A stretch of DNA of 64,000 nt from Tetrahymena elliotti 4EA (taxonomy: Eukaryota > Ciliophora > Oligohymenophorea > Hymenostomatida > Tetrahymenidae). Below the pieces are notes generated by a model. It had not been told where the DNA came from and did no database searches. It worked only from the letters and a program-made list of their open reading frames with translations. The first letter of the stretch is position 1. Each line of letters opens with the position of its first letter. Shown in pieces: positions 51,387 to 64,000 of the stretch. The translations under genes and the position numbers were made by a program. Location of the stretch: assembly GCA_000231825.2 (NCBI GenBank), contig JH720365.1:310001-374000 (forward strand), read 5' to 3'.

Positions 51387-53704
51387 TTTTTTAATATTCT
51401 GTTTTTATTCAATAAATACACCTATTTAAGTTTATCAAAAGAATGAATTACTTGCTAATGTTTTTAATTTAGTATTTTTTATTACTAATTTTAATAATAT
51501 TTAGTGAGTGACTGATAAAATGTTAACTATTATTTGTTCAGTTTTGATTATTCACATTATTACATAAATAATTTAATTTAATAAAGGCTGTAAAATAAAT
51601 ATTCAATCATTCTACTTTCTATTATCTAATTTTATTAACAATTCAATCATCATCAAATATTTGTTTGCTTTTGCAAATCGAATCAACTGAATTTATTAAA
51701 TTATGTTAAATTTCCTTTCAAAAGCAGATTTATAAATGTTTATTGTTAAATTTGTTTGCCATTTTATTTAAAATTTTTCTCCATAAATAAAAATGACAAA
51801 AAATAATAAGTTTTTTTGTCTTAACTTAAAATAGATTTTTTTCATATTCTAAAATTTTTAAATATTTTTTTTTTTTCACTTTGAAACTTTACATGAAATT
51901 TATCTTGATTTTTTTGATAATAAATTTATTATCTTTTCAAATTTATTTAAATTATTGAAAAGGAAAAATAATAACACAAAATAGAAAGACTTAGATTAAA
52001 AAAAAAATTGAAATTATTTGCAAGTTAATTTTTTTCTTCAAAAAATTTATAAATTTAAAGAAATCAGATTAAATTCATAATTAATTTTTCCAAAAAAAAA
52101 TTAAAAGGAAAAAACAAAAAAAAAATCATTCAAATTATTCTGTTCTAAAAGTTTATTTTAATACATAAATAATGAGAAATTCCAATAGTAAGCCTCTTGC
52201 GGTTGAAGTTTTTAACATATTACTCTTTTAAAACAGAAAATTTGATATAGAATTTTTCTAAATTTTAAGTTTAGCGGATTTATCAAAAACATTTTGAATC
52301 TCTTCTCTAAAATTTTTTTTCTAATTATGATAAATAATATTAATAAAAGAATTAATAGATGAGATAGATGAATTGAATTGAGCTTTTAGAAGTAGAGGAA
52401 AATACTCAAAATCAAGAGAATAATAATTTTAAAATAAAAAATTAAAAAGAAACTAATTAAAAAAAATAATTTTAGAGAAAAAATAATGAAATAAATAAAT
52501 GTAAGAATAAATCATAAAATAAATAAATAAGATAAATAAAAAATACCAAATTAAATATTTAATTTAAAATAATATCCTATCAATTATTTCAGAATATTAA
52601 GAATCAAATATAAAACATATCTAAAAAGGAAACCTCTACATAGCATTACTACAATTTTTATTTTATTTGTTCATAGAAAAAGCTTTTAACATCTTCAAAA
52701 TTAGGTTGTATTCATATCATGTTTTTGTGAATGTTAATTAAATCCAAATTCCATTTAATCATAATAATAAAAAGCATCTGAAAAGAGTAATTAATAACTT
52801 AATTATTACAAAAATTTAAAATTTCTTTTTTGGGAAATCTAAAATATTATTTTAAAAATTGGAAGATATACTTTTTTTATATGGATCATATTAATATAAT
52901 AGACTTCATTTTTTATTTTTTATGAGAAAATATATTCTTTTTATTTTTTGTTAAAATAAACTATGCAATTTCTTCAGCTTGAAATTAAAATAATACATAA
53001 AATAGTTAATTTAATTATTTGTATTTTTCTTTATTTTCTTAATTTCAAATTCCTTTTTATTCATTGAATACTAAATATAACACAACTTTAGATAATATCT
53101 AAATCTAAAAGTAAAAATAATTAAATATTATCTCAAAGCTTAAAAATACATTTTTCATTGAAATAATAAAAATTTCAATTTCAAATATTATTTTGAATAG
53201 AAAAAATTATTTAAATGAAAAATTTAATAAGTGGATTATTGTAAAATTGGAAGAAAATAATAAAGGTTTTATATCAATACTAGTATTAAAAGAAGTCTAT
53301 TGGAGTTAAATCATAAATAAATTAAAGTAAAGTAAATTACTTATTTTGAGTAAATTGATGAAATAAAAAGAATACTTTAGCAATTAGCTTACTAAAAAAT
53401 CTTCATAAAAATTTTTTATTTTATTTAAGGTTTATTTTTGGCATTTCAATTTGGTAGGCTTACTTGAACTAAGATAACTTAATGAAGTGAATACAAGTTA
53501 GTAATTTTATTATAAAAATGTAATTTTTTTATATTTTATGAATTTTTGTAAAAATGGTAGAAAACAGTAAGATTTTAGCTTGAAGCAAAAAAAATGTAAA
53601 TAGATTTAATTAAAAGAAGTCAAGTAGAAATCAATAATTAAAGTAAATTAAATTATTTATTTGAATAAATTTATGAAACAAATAAAGCATTAGAATATTA
53701 AATT
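51387..53704. other. A/T-rich spacer with a decayed duplicate at its end
   Basis: This lies between the MORN start (-) and the stop of giant gene B (-). Most of it is featureless. A 42-codon frame at 52169-52297 (+) is not supported. The last 470 bases contain two related blocks, described separately. Confidence 0.7.
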
Positions 53705-53788
53705 TCAATTACTATTATTATCAGCATTTTTATTTTATATAAGACTTCTTTTTGACATTTTCATCAAATAGTCTGGTTGGTATTGATA
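53239..53788. repeat. Diverged tandem duplication covering the 3' end of giant gene B
   Basis: Block 53239-53470 and block 53546-53788 align along their length by eye. Matching anchors occur in the same order: TTGTAAAA-TGG-AGAAAA, ATTAAAAGAAGTC, AATTAAAGTAAA, GAATAAATT.ATGAAA, and TTTTTATTTTAT..AAG....TTTTTG.CATTT. The second block contains the last codons (about 28) and stop of the gene ending at 53705. In the first block the matching reading frame is broken. The identity cannot be measured here. Confidence 0.6.
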
Positions 53789-56700
53789 ACGATCCAATTA
53801 AGAAACCAAGTTAGAAATAGGGCTTTCTTAAACTTTATATTTATCAAATTATCCAGAATCTTAAACTGAAATCTTACCACTAACACCTTCATCTTCATCA
53901 TCCATTTTCTCACTACCAGAGCTGCTTGATGACATTTTTCTAGGACCATTTGGAGGATTTACTAACTATTCATCACTTATGATTTTAGGATTAATTTAAC
54001 TATTAAATTATTTTAAACCTACTGTTTCAAATTTAATTTTGCTCTCGTCTTCATCATTTTCTTGATATGCAAGAACAGAAGCATTGTAACTTAAAGAAGG
54101 AGGAGATTTGTAGTCATCTAAATCTTAGTTTCTTTAATTAAATTTGGGTTTTGATAATAGTTAATTTTAAGATGTTGCTGAACTATTTCCAATTAAATTG
54201 TTAGATATAGCTGCAGTACTTGCAATATGATTTAACGAAATACCAGAATTAGATGGCATTATAATATTTTCACCTTCTATTTGGTTTATGTCAGCATTAT
54301 TATTTGCATTTTTATTGTTGTTGTGATAAGGATTTTTACCAATGATTCCATTATTGTGTAACGTTTTGAAGGGAGATGCTTTATCTAAAGCGAAAGTTTA
54401 CTAAGTTTATTGTATTTGTTAGGCTGTTAAACTGTTGTTACTATTTTACAAAGGAGAATTGGAGTGAGACACAGATATTTTCAAATTTCTGTTTTGAGCA
54501 TGATTGTATGGTATGCTATTCTATCCAACATACTTAGAGTCTTTTCCAAGAACACTATTTAAAAAATCACTGTTAACTTTATCTTCTCCAATTTTATTTT
54601 GCAAGCCTTGTCCTGTATATTTAGGACTTTAAGTTTATTCACCATCAAGAGTTATATTTAACTATTCCACATTTGGTACATACTTAGTATATGTGTTTTA
54701 TTTCTGATTCTACTTTATTTATACTGTTGGGAATGATGAGTTTGCTAACTCTTTAATCATTGTTTCGTAGCCATTAGACTCTCTATTTTACTAGTTTTCT
54801 GAGTTTTTACTTCTGTTTGCCTTTAAATTTTGAGATTTTTAGAGGAAATTTTCTCTAAGTTATTTATATTTAACTATCTAGCAGTTAACTATTGCTGCTT
54901 GCCAATTTTAGCTCAAAATTTTCCATAATTTAAATCTTCTAAAACTTGTTTCAACTTCTAGTTCAACTTACAAAAAGCTTGCATTTTTAAGACAGGGTAT
55001 TTATTAAAGCATATACTTAAATTTGATAATATTTTAACGAACAAACTAGATTTTCTATAGCAATATAATTAGTATCAAGTAGCAAAAAGTAACGATATTT
55101 ATTACCATACATGTAAGAATGATAGCTGTGTTTAAGCCTGAATTTATAGATGTATCCTTGATAATAGCATTCAAGACAAGCTAAATGGCAATAGAGATAA
55201 TCATAATTTTATCTATTTAATTCATGTGCAAGGTTTCATAGGGCATGAATTTATGAATAAGATGGTAATAGATAAACAAAGTTGCTGATAGACAACTAAA
55301 CTGTGTGACTGGATTTAACTAAAGGAGATTTACAAATAAGACAACTAACAGTTTAAGTTGTAATCTTACTAATTCCCAGTACTTATTCTTTTTATTGAAT
55401 TCTATGTAGAGGAATCCATAACAATATTATTTTGTAATCCATTCTGGATGCTTAATTTATTTTAGCTTCATTAAAATATAAAAAGGTACAATAATTACCC
55501 ACAACAGTATACCAAAAATAGCTATCAAAATGACATAAATATGCTCAGTGTTATAACAAATCATAGTTATATCAGAAGTAACATATTTTTCATCACCAAT
55601 AACTCTACAAGATAAAGATTAAATTAAAAATGATACAATATTTGGTTAGAAAACTGTAAAAGAAAATAGGAAAAGTGTAAACAATTTCATTCTTGAAATA
55701 GCCCAATAGTCAATTCCTCTCTTCTCAAATATACTTTTAAAAAGATAAATTAAGCAGATCCATAAGTAGAATAATATAGGCAAACAAAGCATTGCAGCTG
55801 TCTTCACTAAAAGCTTATTTTAATAGGAGACAATCTAGCAATCAGTAGCTGTATTTAGCTAACTAACAGGTTAACCAAACATGGAAGGAATAGATAGTAC
55901 AAACACGTCATATTTAAATTAATTGATATTGCTCTAAAGTGAAGCATAGGTAATTAAAAATTTTAAATATGTGCTTGACTAATCACGTCTAGCAGAGTTA
56001 CCAAAAGCTATAATATTTGATAATCTTAGATAGTAAACAATAGCCTTATTTCTGTAGATTCCAAAGAAAATCCACATAGTACCTACAATGTATATATTTA
56101 CACCTAAAAAAAGAAGGACCCAGCGTACATAAGTGCTAAAGAAATCAGTACAAGGAGCACATTAAAATTCAAGTGTTTGGGAGTATGGCTATCCCCATAT
56201 TTCGCCTAAATAAAAAAAAAATCAATTATAAAAGATCTTAAAATTAAAGAATGATTGAAAATAATTAATTCATTAGAAAATTACCTAGGACATCACATGT
56301 TTCACATAAAGGTCCAATAAGACCTAATTTGCAATAGTTTCTTGAATTTGAATCATCAACACAATTTTCAGGCTTATTTAAGCATTTTACTATAACATCT
56401 GAAGTAGCATTTTTTCTCCAGAAACCATCTTTAAGAATAATTGTATTATTACCACATTACTGAGTATCATAGTCACTACATGAGTTACAAGTCTATTTTT
56501 CATAATAGTTAGGAGTGGCTAAGGAATAAGATCCTGTAGGACAAACGTAGCAGGAAGTTTTAGTGGTAGATATATTTTAGTAAATTTCACCCACCTAACA
56601 ATCACGAAATGAAACATTAATTTAAATAATAAATGTATTAGATGTTATAGTTTAACTCATTTTTTTACTACTTTATAGTAGTCTACCATTACTAGAAAGT

Positions 56701-59700
56701 TCAGCTTCTTGGGTGTATCTATCAATTAAGTAATCTGGAACTTCAAAATCGGAATTTGTTTGTATATATAAAGTACCTAACTTTTAAGGTTATGCAATCA
56801 GTTAGGCTTGCTAAAATATAAACATTTATTTTGATTTATCAAAATTTTAATATGTTGCAAAAGTTGAGCCTTCAATTAGAATCTAATCTTGTTCACTAAC
56901 TAAATTAAAAATGATTTTTTGGAAAAGTTATTTTATTGTAGTTGGTATTGTCTTAGAGGAAGTTAAGCTTTGAGGATCGTACTTAATTGCTTCTTATTCT
57001 TCATCAAAAATTTGCAGATAAAATATAATATCATTACCACTCTAGAAGTTTGATACTGCAAAAGTTTAGAAAGTGTCATTAGATTTTATGAATGTAGAAT
57101 TTAACTTAGAGTTTGGGAGATTAATAATTTTAATACTTGAAAAGTATGAACCATAATTATTACCATAGATTTGAGCAGTGTTATTAGTAAATGTAATAGT
57201 ATTTAATATATCACCTATTCCATTTATAAAAATAGGAATAATGTTTAAGTATTTGATTGCTCCTCCAATAACTGCCGAATTGTGTTAGTAGCTAGTAGAA
57301 TCGTCATTTAAATCACAGCTGTCAAGATAAACAGCTCCTCCATAACCTTTAGCTTAGTTTCTTATGAATTAGTTGTTTTTAAAGTAATTATATACATCTT
57401 AACATTGATGAATTGATAAACTACCTCCATGAATAGCAATATTTGTATCAAAAATAGAGTTACTTAAATTAAAATAACTTGTTTTGTAAATGAAGAAAAC
57501 TGCTCCATTGCAATCTGAGCATGAATTTTGCTAAGCATTGATAAAACTTAGTGTTACATTACTGGCCTTAATAGATACTTAAGAAAACATACCTTAGTTA
57601 GTCTTAAAGTTAATAGTGTTAAGTGTAACATAACTTGTAACTAGTGTTTGTAATAGGCTTCCATCATTATAGAAGTCTTCAATTTTGATTAATTAAATTT
57701 GCTTTAGCAATTAGCATGAGCCAGTATTAAGATTTATCTTTTAAACTTTCTATATGTAAATAATATTATTGACTTACTGTTATAGATAATCAAGATCTCT
57801 TTCAATCAGTTAGGTTGCTGTACTTATATCTTAAGAAGTAGCTACATTAGTACCAGTTATATCACTAAAAAAGAAATTTAAGAAGTCTAGCTACTGAGAG
57901 CTACATATGTTAATCATCATCTTACCAACATATTAGTAGACTCTGATACTCTGCATTTGCAAATTAATTAAAGTAATTTTGTTTGAATTGATAATATAGA
58001 TAAGCTGAGAGCGAATAAGATTAACATTTATCAAATTGATATTAGAAATAGTAATTTCCTTTACATTAACAAATTTAAATAACACACTATCAGTAATAGT
58101 AAGATCAGTAATAGTAAGCTAATCTATGACTACTCTTTCAAGATTACTAAAATTAAAAACTACTTTATTGAGATCCTGATTTATGCTGATTTGTCTAATA
58201 ATTACTTTTTATGTTGTGGGGCTAAATTAAATATTATTAGTTTCATTTGGGATGACAAGTTTAAAATTGCTTAAAATCAAATCTACAGTTTTGATTGCTA
58301 AAAATATGTTATTATTAAGAGTTAATTGCTAATCTGTCTACTGAGAAATATATTGAATTATTCCATTGTTTTTGGTAAAAGCTAAATCATTAACAAAAGG
58401 TAACTAAGCATAAGTAGTTTAGCTATCCAACTAAATATTGAAGTAGTAATACTTTTATACATTTTCAGTTGCAATACTAACGTAATTTAATTAACTCTTT
58501 AAAGCAAGCTTATTCTTTATGCTAGTTAATGTTTATTTACATTAGAATCCTACAACAATAACATTATTGAAATATCCTTCAAGTCCTACACCTGAAAGTT
58601 TGATGTTTCCATCGTCCTTAATAAATAATAAAATTTAAATTAACAAAATAAAAAGTAATTGAAAAAAAAAATTATTTAAAATTAAAATTAATTACATCTA
58701 AGTAAGCACTTATTATTGTTGATTGAGAAGAATAAACTGTTTAGAATAATGTAAATGTAGGAGTTGATCCTTAATTTTAGTTTATCAAGTATATATTGAT
58801 TTATGCTCTCTAAGTAATAACGAGATAAGAGTCATTCAGAATACTTAAAGAAGTCATTGAGCTTACAGATGTAGGCATCCTGAAGGAGTAAAGATAATTT
58901 AAGTTTGTATCTCTTGAATGAAAGTTTATTTAAAATGTACAGTAAATAGCTATGTAATTAGTCTAAATTAGGAATTTTACTCTATATATATCAGGAGAAC
59001 CTATAAAGGTAAGTAAACTTTTATCCAAAGAGTAAGGGATTATGGAGACATAACTATGAAATTAATAATGAAAGAATAGCTAATTTAGTTAATCATCAAA
59101 TGCAAAGGACTCTATATAACCTGCTGAATCATACTCAGGAAATGTAATTTATTTTATTAAAGTTAAAGTCTGTGAGCTTAATGAAATAATACTTCTCATT
59201 TCAATAATAATAAAAGCAGATAAACTATTAATTAACTTGAATCCAATAAAAGTTTAGACATTAGAAACTCCAAGTAAAGTTGTAAACTGAGTATTACCTG
59301 CCTTATAAAGTACAGGAGATTAATTTAAAAGAGCGATCAAAACAGTGTCTTCAGAAATTAATATAAAATCTAAGATTTATGCTGGTAAAGTAGCTATTTT
59401 AATAGGAGGAATCTGATACTAATTAGTAGATAAATCGTACATGAAAAAATCATAATCTGATGTGATATATGCGAACATTGATGTTTTAAGTTACATAGAA
59501 AATTATATTGTGGTACTAGAAAAACTATTGTTAATAAGCAGAGTAGACGAAGAGTCTGATATCTAGAAAACAAAAATATTTTACAATGAAAAAATAACAA
59601 GGTAAGTAGGGGTAGTATACATGTCTTAGACCTCATTAGGCATTTGCTGAATTAGAAATTATTTATCATTTTAAAATTACCATACAAAGCTTTGCAAATC

Positions 59701-62700
59701 TGAGTAATAGATGATACTAGGGGTAACCTTATTTAAAGCTACATAGTAATGGAGGTATCTTACAAATCTAAAGTTTAATCTCTATCCTATGAATGGACTA
59801 TAATTCCATTTATGTAAACTATTTTAGTTTGCAAAAAATAATTTATTTATTCTTCTGCTGTAGAAAATACCAGGAAAATAGTTTGCTGTTTAAGAACCCG
59901 TGTCTGCCTCAAGAACATTTACTACATAGTCTTACTAGCTCTGTAAATTGAAATCCATCCTATAGATCTAGCCATATAAATTATACACTACATAAATATC
60001 TTCTTCTTAAAAGTATAAAATATCTTGAAGAGGGTAATTTCCTAACTATATTGACTATAATTAAAGTTAAGAACCCATATCATAAACTGATAGATAGTTG
60101 CTATATCCTTACTAATTTGAAAGAATTAAAAGCAAGTTTTTAGATGCATAATATGATACTTTTTAGATCTACATAACTGTTGAAAATGATGTTAAATCCA
60201 CATAAGCACTAGAAACGCAATAAATAGATTTTGGACAAACTATAATATAGCCTGTATTATAACTAATAATATCTTACACAAAGCATTTATAAATTATTCT
60301 TGATACTGTCAACCCATTTGTGTTAGAGATTATTCCAGACGTTAGACCAGTGTTTTATATGATAAGTAAACCAAATTTAGTAATTAAAGTAGCTCTATTC
60401 GCACTAGATTATTAACTTATGGTAATTGGCTATTTCTCTGAAGTTGGATCAAAAGTCAAGTAATAATAAGTGCCAATACTATCATAGGCAAGACCTACAT
60501 TTTAATAACATGTAATATTAACTATATAAGTAGTTGTACTTGCAGATAAAGGTAATGCAAAGCAATTAAAAGTAGTAGAGCTATATTTGCATAAGGTTAC
60601 ATTCATGTTCACATTATTGTAAGCAACTACGGTTTTTTCGAACATCGGAGAAGTAAAAGTTTAAAAAATATTCATATTTGAGACTTGAGTGAAAGATAAA
60701 GTATCTTTTGTGATATAGTTTAGAGCAGTTATTACCTTAGTTCCACTGATATAAAATACCATTGAAATGCTAGAATCCAATAGAAAATCAGTAGCAGTTT
60801 AGATAGTATTTTTGTACTCTAGGTTACGCATGTTATCTGAAACATAAATATATTATGATCTCAGTATTCCCATCATGTAAGAATTTACAATACACTGTTT
60901 TACCTTTTAAATTTAATTAGTATTCCCATCATCTAAAATATCATAATAGCGGTTGTTATAACTTATGCTCCATATTTGATACTATGTAAATATTTTAAAT
61001 AAAATTAAAATGTAATTTAATCGATTTTTTAAAAAATATATTTAAAGGAATAATTATTTACTTCTCCTATAAACTAACCACTGGAATACACCTAATTGTT
61101 AAAAGTGAAGAAAAATCTCCTAAGAGCAGTGTCAACATAAGGATTAGGAAAAAGGTAGGCATATTACATCATGCTAGCAGCTTTTTCTATCAAACTTGTT
61201 GCAAAAGCATACTAATAAAAGTATAAATAAACTCCTGATGTGTAGAAGGTAAACACAGTTGAGCTATCAAAAATAAATAAATTGCTGACCAATCTTGGAA
61301 GGACGTAGGTTTGCACACTTACTGAAGGAGTAGGAGTTATTGTCAAACTAAATACATAAAAATTTGTCTAAACTGAAACAAGGTCTGTTCTACATGCAAA
61401 TACAGCCTTATTATTTTCAAAATATCCAGATCCAATTAATTATGTGCAATTTCCAGATGGCAGTTATGCAATAGCTAGTTAGGTAAATGAAGGATAAGAA
61501 AAAAATAAAACAGTATTGGGAGTAGAATTAGCAAGTACTGTAAAGAAAGTTTAATCATTTCTTGTATTTAAAGCAAAAATATTTCCTGCTAAATTAGATA
61601 TGGTAATAGCTGTTGCCTAAAAATTAGTTTTTACATATGCATTACAATTTAGAACATAGCAAATGATAATGTGATCAATCATTTCTTTAACAATAAAAAC
61701 AGCACTAGTTGTAAAAATTGTATTAGAGAGGTTATTGTAAGTTTAAGTTGTTGGACTATATTGCCAGTATATCATTCTTCTTTTGCATAATGAAATAAAA
61801 TCATCCTTTGTTGCTGGCGTGTTAATAAAAAAATATGGGTTTGGGCATTTTGATACACTTTCTGATAAGGTTGTAGAGGGAACTACAGTATTTAGCCTTT
61901 GCATGTTTGAAAGTTTATAAAGTTAAAAGCTGCTTACTGTACCTTATTAAGTGATTAATACATTTTGAGTCGCTTACATTTAATTAAATGCAGTGAGGCC
62001 AAAATCTGACTTAAATCTTTTTTTGTTATTTATTAGATTAATATTTTAAAGTGAATTAATTGTGCTAATAATTATATTTGGTTAGTTTAAATCAGGTCTG
62101 ATTTAAATTAAAGACAAACCCTCTGAAGATGTGAGAGGAGCCTACTAAAATTACTTAATAAAATAAATAGTTTTTAGAGTATTTGTATCCATTACTTAGA
62201 TATTTCCTTCTGGATCTCTAGTTACTACTCTATTGTTAACTTCATCTAATAAAAGAAAGTTAACAACAGAAGAATTAAAACTTACGATGTTTGTTATCAT
62301 TTTATCAGTAAACATAGCTTCGCTTGTTAGGTTTAACTTGAATTTAATATGGGTATTTACTTATTTTATAGTTGAGCTGACTGAATATCCAAACCCATAG
62401 CTCTTATCTGAACTACTAACATATTTATTTTAAGTTAAAGGGAATTCAATCCCTATCGCAACTAAATCTGCTAATGATTTGTCAACTTAATAAAATTAAA
62501 TTACCTTTGCAGTTAAGTTTGGTTTTTAGTAATAGGTACCAAATGAATATCCAACACCATTTGCAGTGCTTAATTTAGTGGTGTTTAAAAGATATGAAGT
62601 ATTTGGATCAAAACCATAAACAGGAATTGCAGGCAAAACTCTATAAAAAAGTAATGCTTCATTATTAAGAATCATAATATTGTAAATACTAGTACTACCA

Positions 62701-63596
62701 TTAGGTAATTAGTAATTGTAAGCATTATAGTAGATTTAGCTATAATCAATCATGCTAATCTATAATATCTCCAATTAAGTTCCCCCAAATGTGATAGATT
62801 TATTTGAATTGCAAATTACAACTTTAAAGCTTATATTAACTAATTAGTATAGGAGAGTTTAAGGTCCTTTTGAAAAGTCATCGATAACTGATAAATATCT
62901 ATTTTTATCAATATAGAAGAATTTTTAAAGTCCTTCTACATATTAAACATATGAATTATCTAACACTTAAACTTTAGTGCTGAAAATTAAATCTGTTGAT
63001 AGCACATTCCAAATTTCTATCTCTCCTTGAGTATTTGAGACAACGATATTTTAAGTTGTTGAATCATAAACACAATTTCCTATTGTAGCCATTTATGTAG
63101 TAATCTAAGCCATGTATTATAAACTGCTAGTATCGTATATATTTATTGTATTAGATACACTTGGGAATATGTATAATCCAAGGGTTGAATCAAAATATAC
63201 TGGTTAGTTTACTAAGGGAGGTAATTAGTTACTTCCAAAGTATTTAGTACTACTGCAAATACTCACATCATCGCAGACATTCAAAACAGGATTAGGGGTT
63301 AAATCATCTTAGCAAGAAACAACACAACTTTTCTTTTAAGTTGAATAGAATTCATTTTAATTACACACGCTAGATGCATCACAATATCCAAAGCTATTTA
63401 CAAGAAAGGGAGAGTTACATGTGCTACAAAAAGGAGAATTAGTTACACAAGATTAGCAATTTGATGCCTAACATGATGAAGCATGAACTGGCTTTATACT
63501 GCTTAAAATATATTGCAACATCTCCAAGCAAAGTATCATCTAAAAAACATGAATGATCTTAAATTTGATCGGAGAGTAAACCACTTAATTTTGCAT
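53705..63596 (-). CDS. Giant Cys-rich/beta-helix multi-pass surface protein (B)
   Basis: The product is about 3,000 residues. The N-terminus reads MQNQVVYSPIKFKIIHVFQM and then ILCLEMLQYILSSIKPVHA, a likely signal or anchor; a later start at 63539 is possible. Cys-rich SSCQASNCQSCVTNSPFCST follows. A long propeller-like region spans 63300 to about 58700, then a parallel beta-helix with GGAV/GGA turns to about 56900. After that come Cys clusters (ENCVDDSNSRNYCKLGLIGP-like, then CETCDVLG joined over an intron at about 56207-56285 to GEIWGQPYSQTLEFQCAPC). Several membrane helices lie at 56090-55150 (WVLLFLGVNIYIVGTMWIFF and AAMLCLPILFYLWICLIYLF among them), with GFLYIEFNKKNKYWELVRLQ. The tail is polar. 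Further introns lie near 60985-61065, 58618-58695 and 54980-55110. The layout is the same as giant gene A. Confidence 0.78.
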
Positions 63597-64000
63597 TTTT
63601 GGAAATCTCATCACAATCTGCTTGCGCTTGAAATTATTTCGGTTCTTAATTTTTTAACAGATTGGTTGTTTAATTGATTAAATGAATGCTTTTGCTTGAT
63701 TATTTCTACTTAATATATTTGTTTGTAATCTAAATAATTTGATTGTTTGTTTTAATAAAAATAATAATAAAACTCTATCTTCTCCTTTTTTTCTTTTTAA
63801 TTATTTTCTAAAACAAAAAAGCTTTAAAAATAACATAAGCAGAACACTAATATTTGATTATTTTTTTTAATTTCAAGTCAAATATAATTTTTTTGCTTAA
63901 TTATCACAAATAAGTCAAATCATTTAAGAATTCAATTGAAAGCTGGTTTAATTGACTTCTATAGTTGCAAAATCCAATTTTCTCCTTAACTTCACAAATT
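63597..64000. other. Upstream region of giant gene B
   Basis: This is A/T-rich with an ATAATAATAA run near 63760. No gene is seen. The reading frame of giant gene B stays open for some distance upstream by chance, so an earlier start or an upstream exon cannot be excluded. Confidence 0.6.

Noticed and set aside
52169..52297. 42-codon plus-strand frame starting MRNSNSKPLAVEVFNIL
   Set aside because: It is short, isolated in a 2.3 kb spacer, without a partner exon or recognisable family. It may be a gene fragment but is not supported.

Overview
The window comes from a ciliate macronuclear genome, most likely Tetrahymena or a close relative. TAA and TAG run through every convincing gene as glutamine codons and only TGA ends them. 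Introns are short and very A/T-rich, running from GTAA... to ...TTTAG or TTATTAG. Spacers are extremely A/T-rich and there are no bacterial signals. The gene models were translated by hand with the ciliate code. For nearly all genes the exon lengths sum to a multiple of three once the named introns are removed, which supports the splice sites. There are two assembly gaps (N runs at 1075-1174 and 20620-20795).

Layout. 1-747 (-): 5' part of a TIPIN/Swi3 replication-fork protein. 1500-12301 (-): a giant surface protein with a Cys-rich N-terminus, propeller-like repeats, a parallel beta-helix and a multi-pass C-terminus. 13083-15968 (-): a coiled-coil protein of unknown role. 16411-19931 (-): a probable KNL1/Spc105 kinetochore scaffold. 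21112-21745 (+): a small unknown protein. 22122-24903 (+): a kelch-repeat protein. 25621-26838 (-): a Rab6-like GTPase. 27094-27830 (+): a tentative gene. 28017-29449 (-) and 29923-33258 (-): two coiled-coil or charged unknowns. 34443-37860 (-): a protein kinase with its catalytic domain at the N-terminus, one membrane helix and a Cys-rich C-terminus. 40343-41875 (+): a TauE/SafE transporter. 43619-48745 (+): CEP135/Bld10. 49950-51386 (-): a MORN-repeat protein with an MGNCC lipidation signal. 53705-63596 (-): a second giant protein built like the first.

These are single-gene eukaryotic units, with no operons. Several products belong to the cytoskeleton or chromosomes (Bld10, KNL1-like, TIPIN). 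Others belong to membranes and trafficking (Rab6, TauE, MORN, the Cys-rich kinase and the two giant surface proteins). The points most worth a second look are the KNL1-like protein with both PP1-docking motifs in order, the kinase with receptor parts in reversed order and a DLD in place of DFG, and a decayed tandem copy of the 3' end of the second giant gene. I found no tRNA, rRNA, CRISPR or transposon that I could support.
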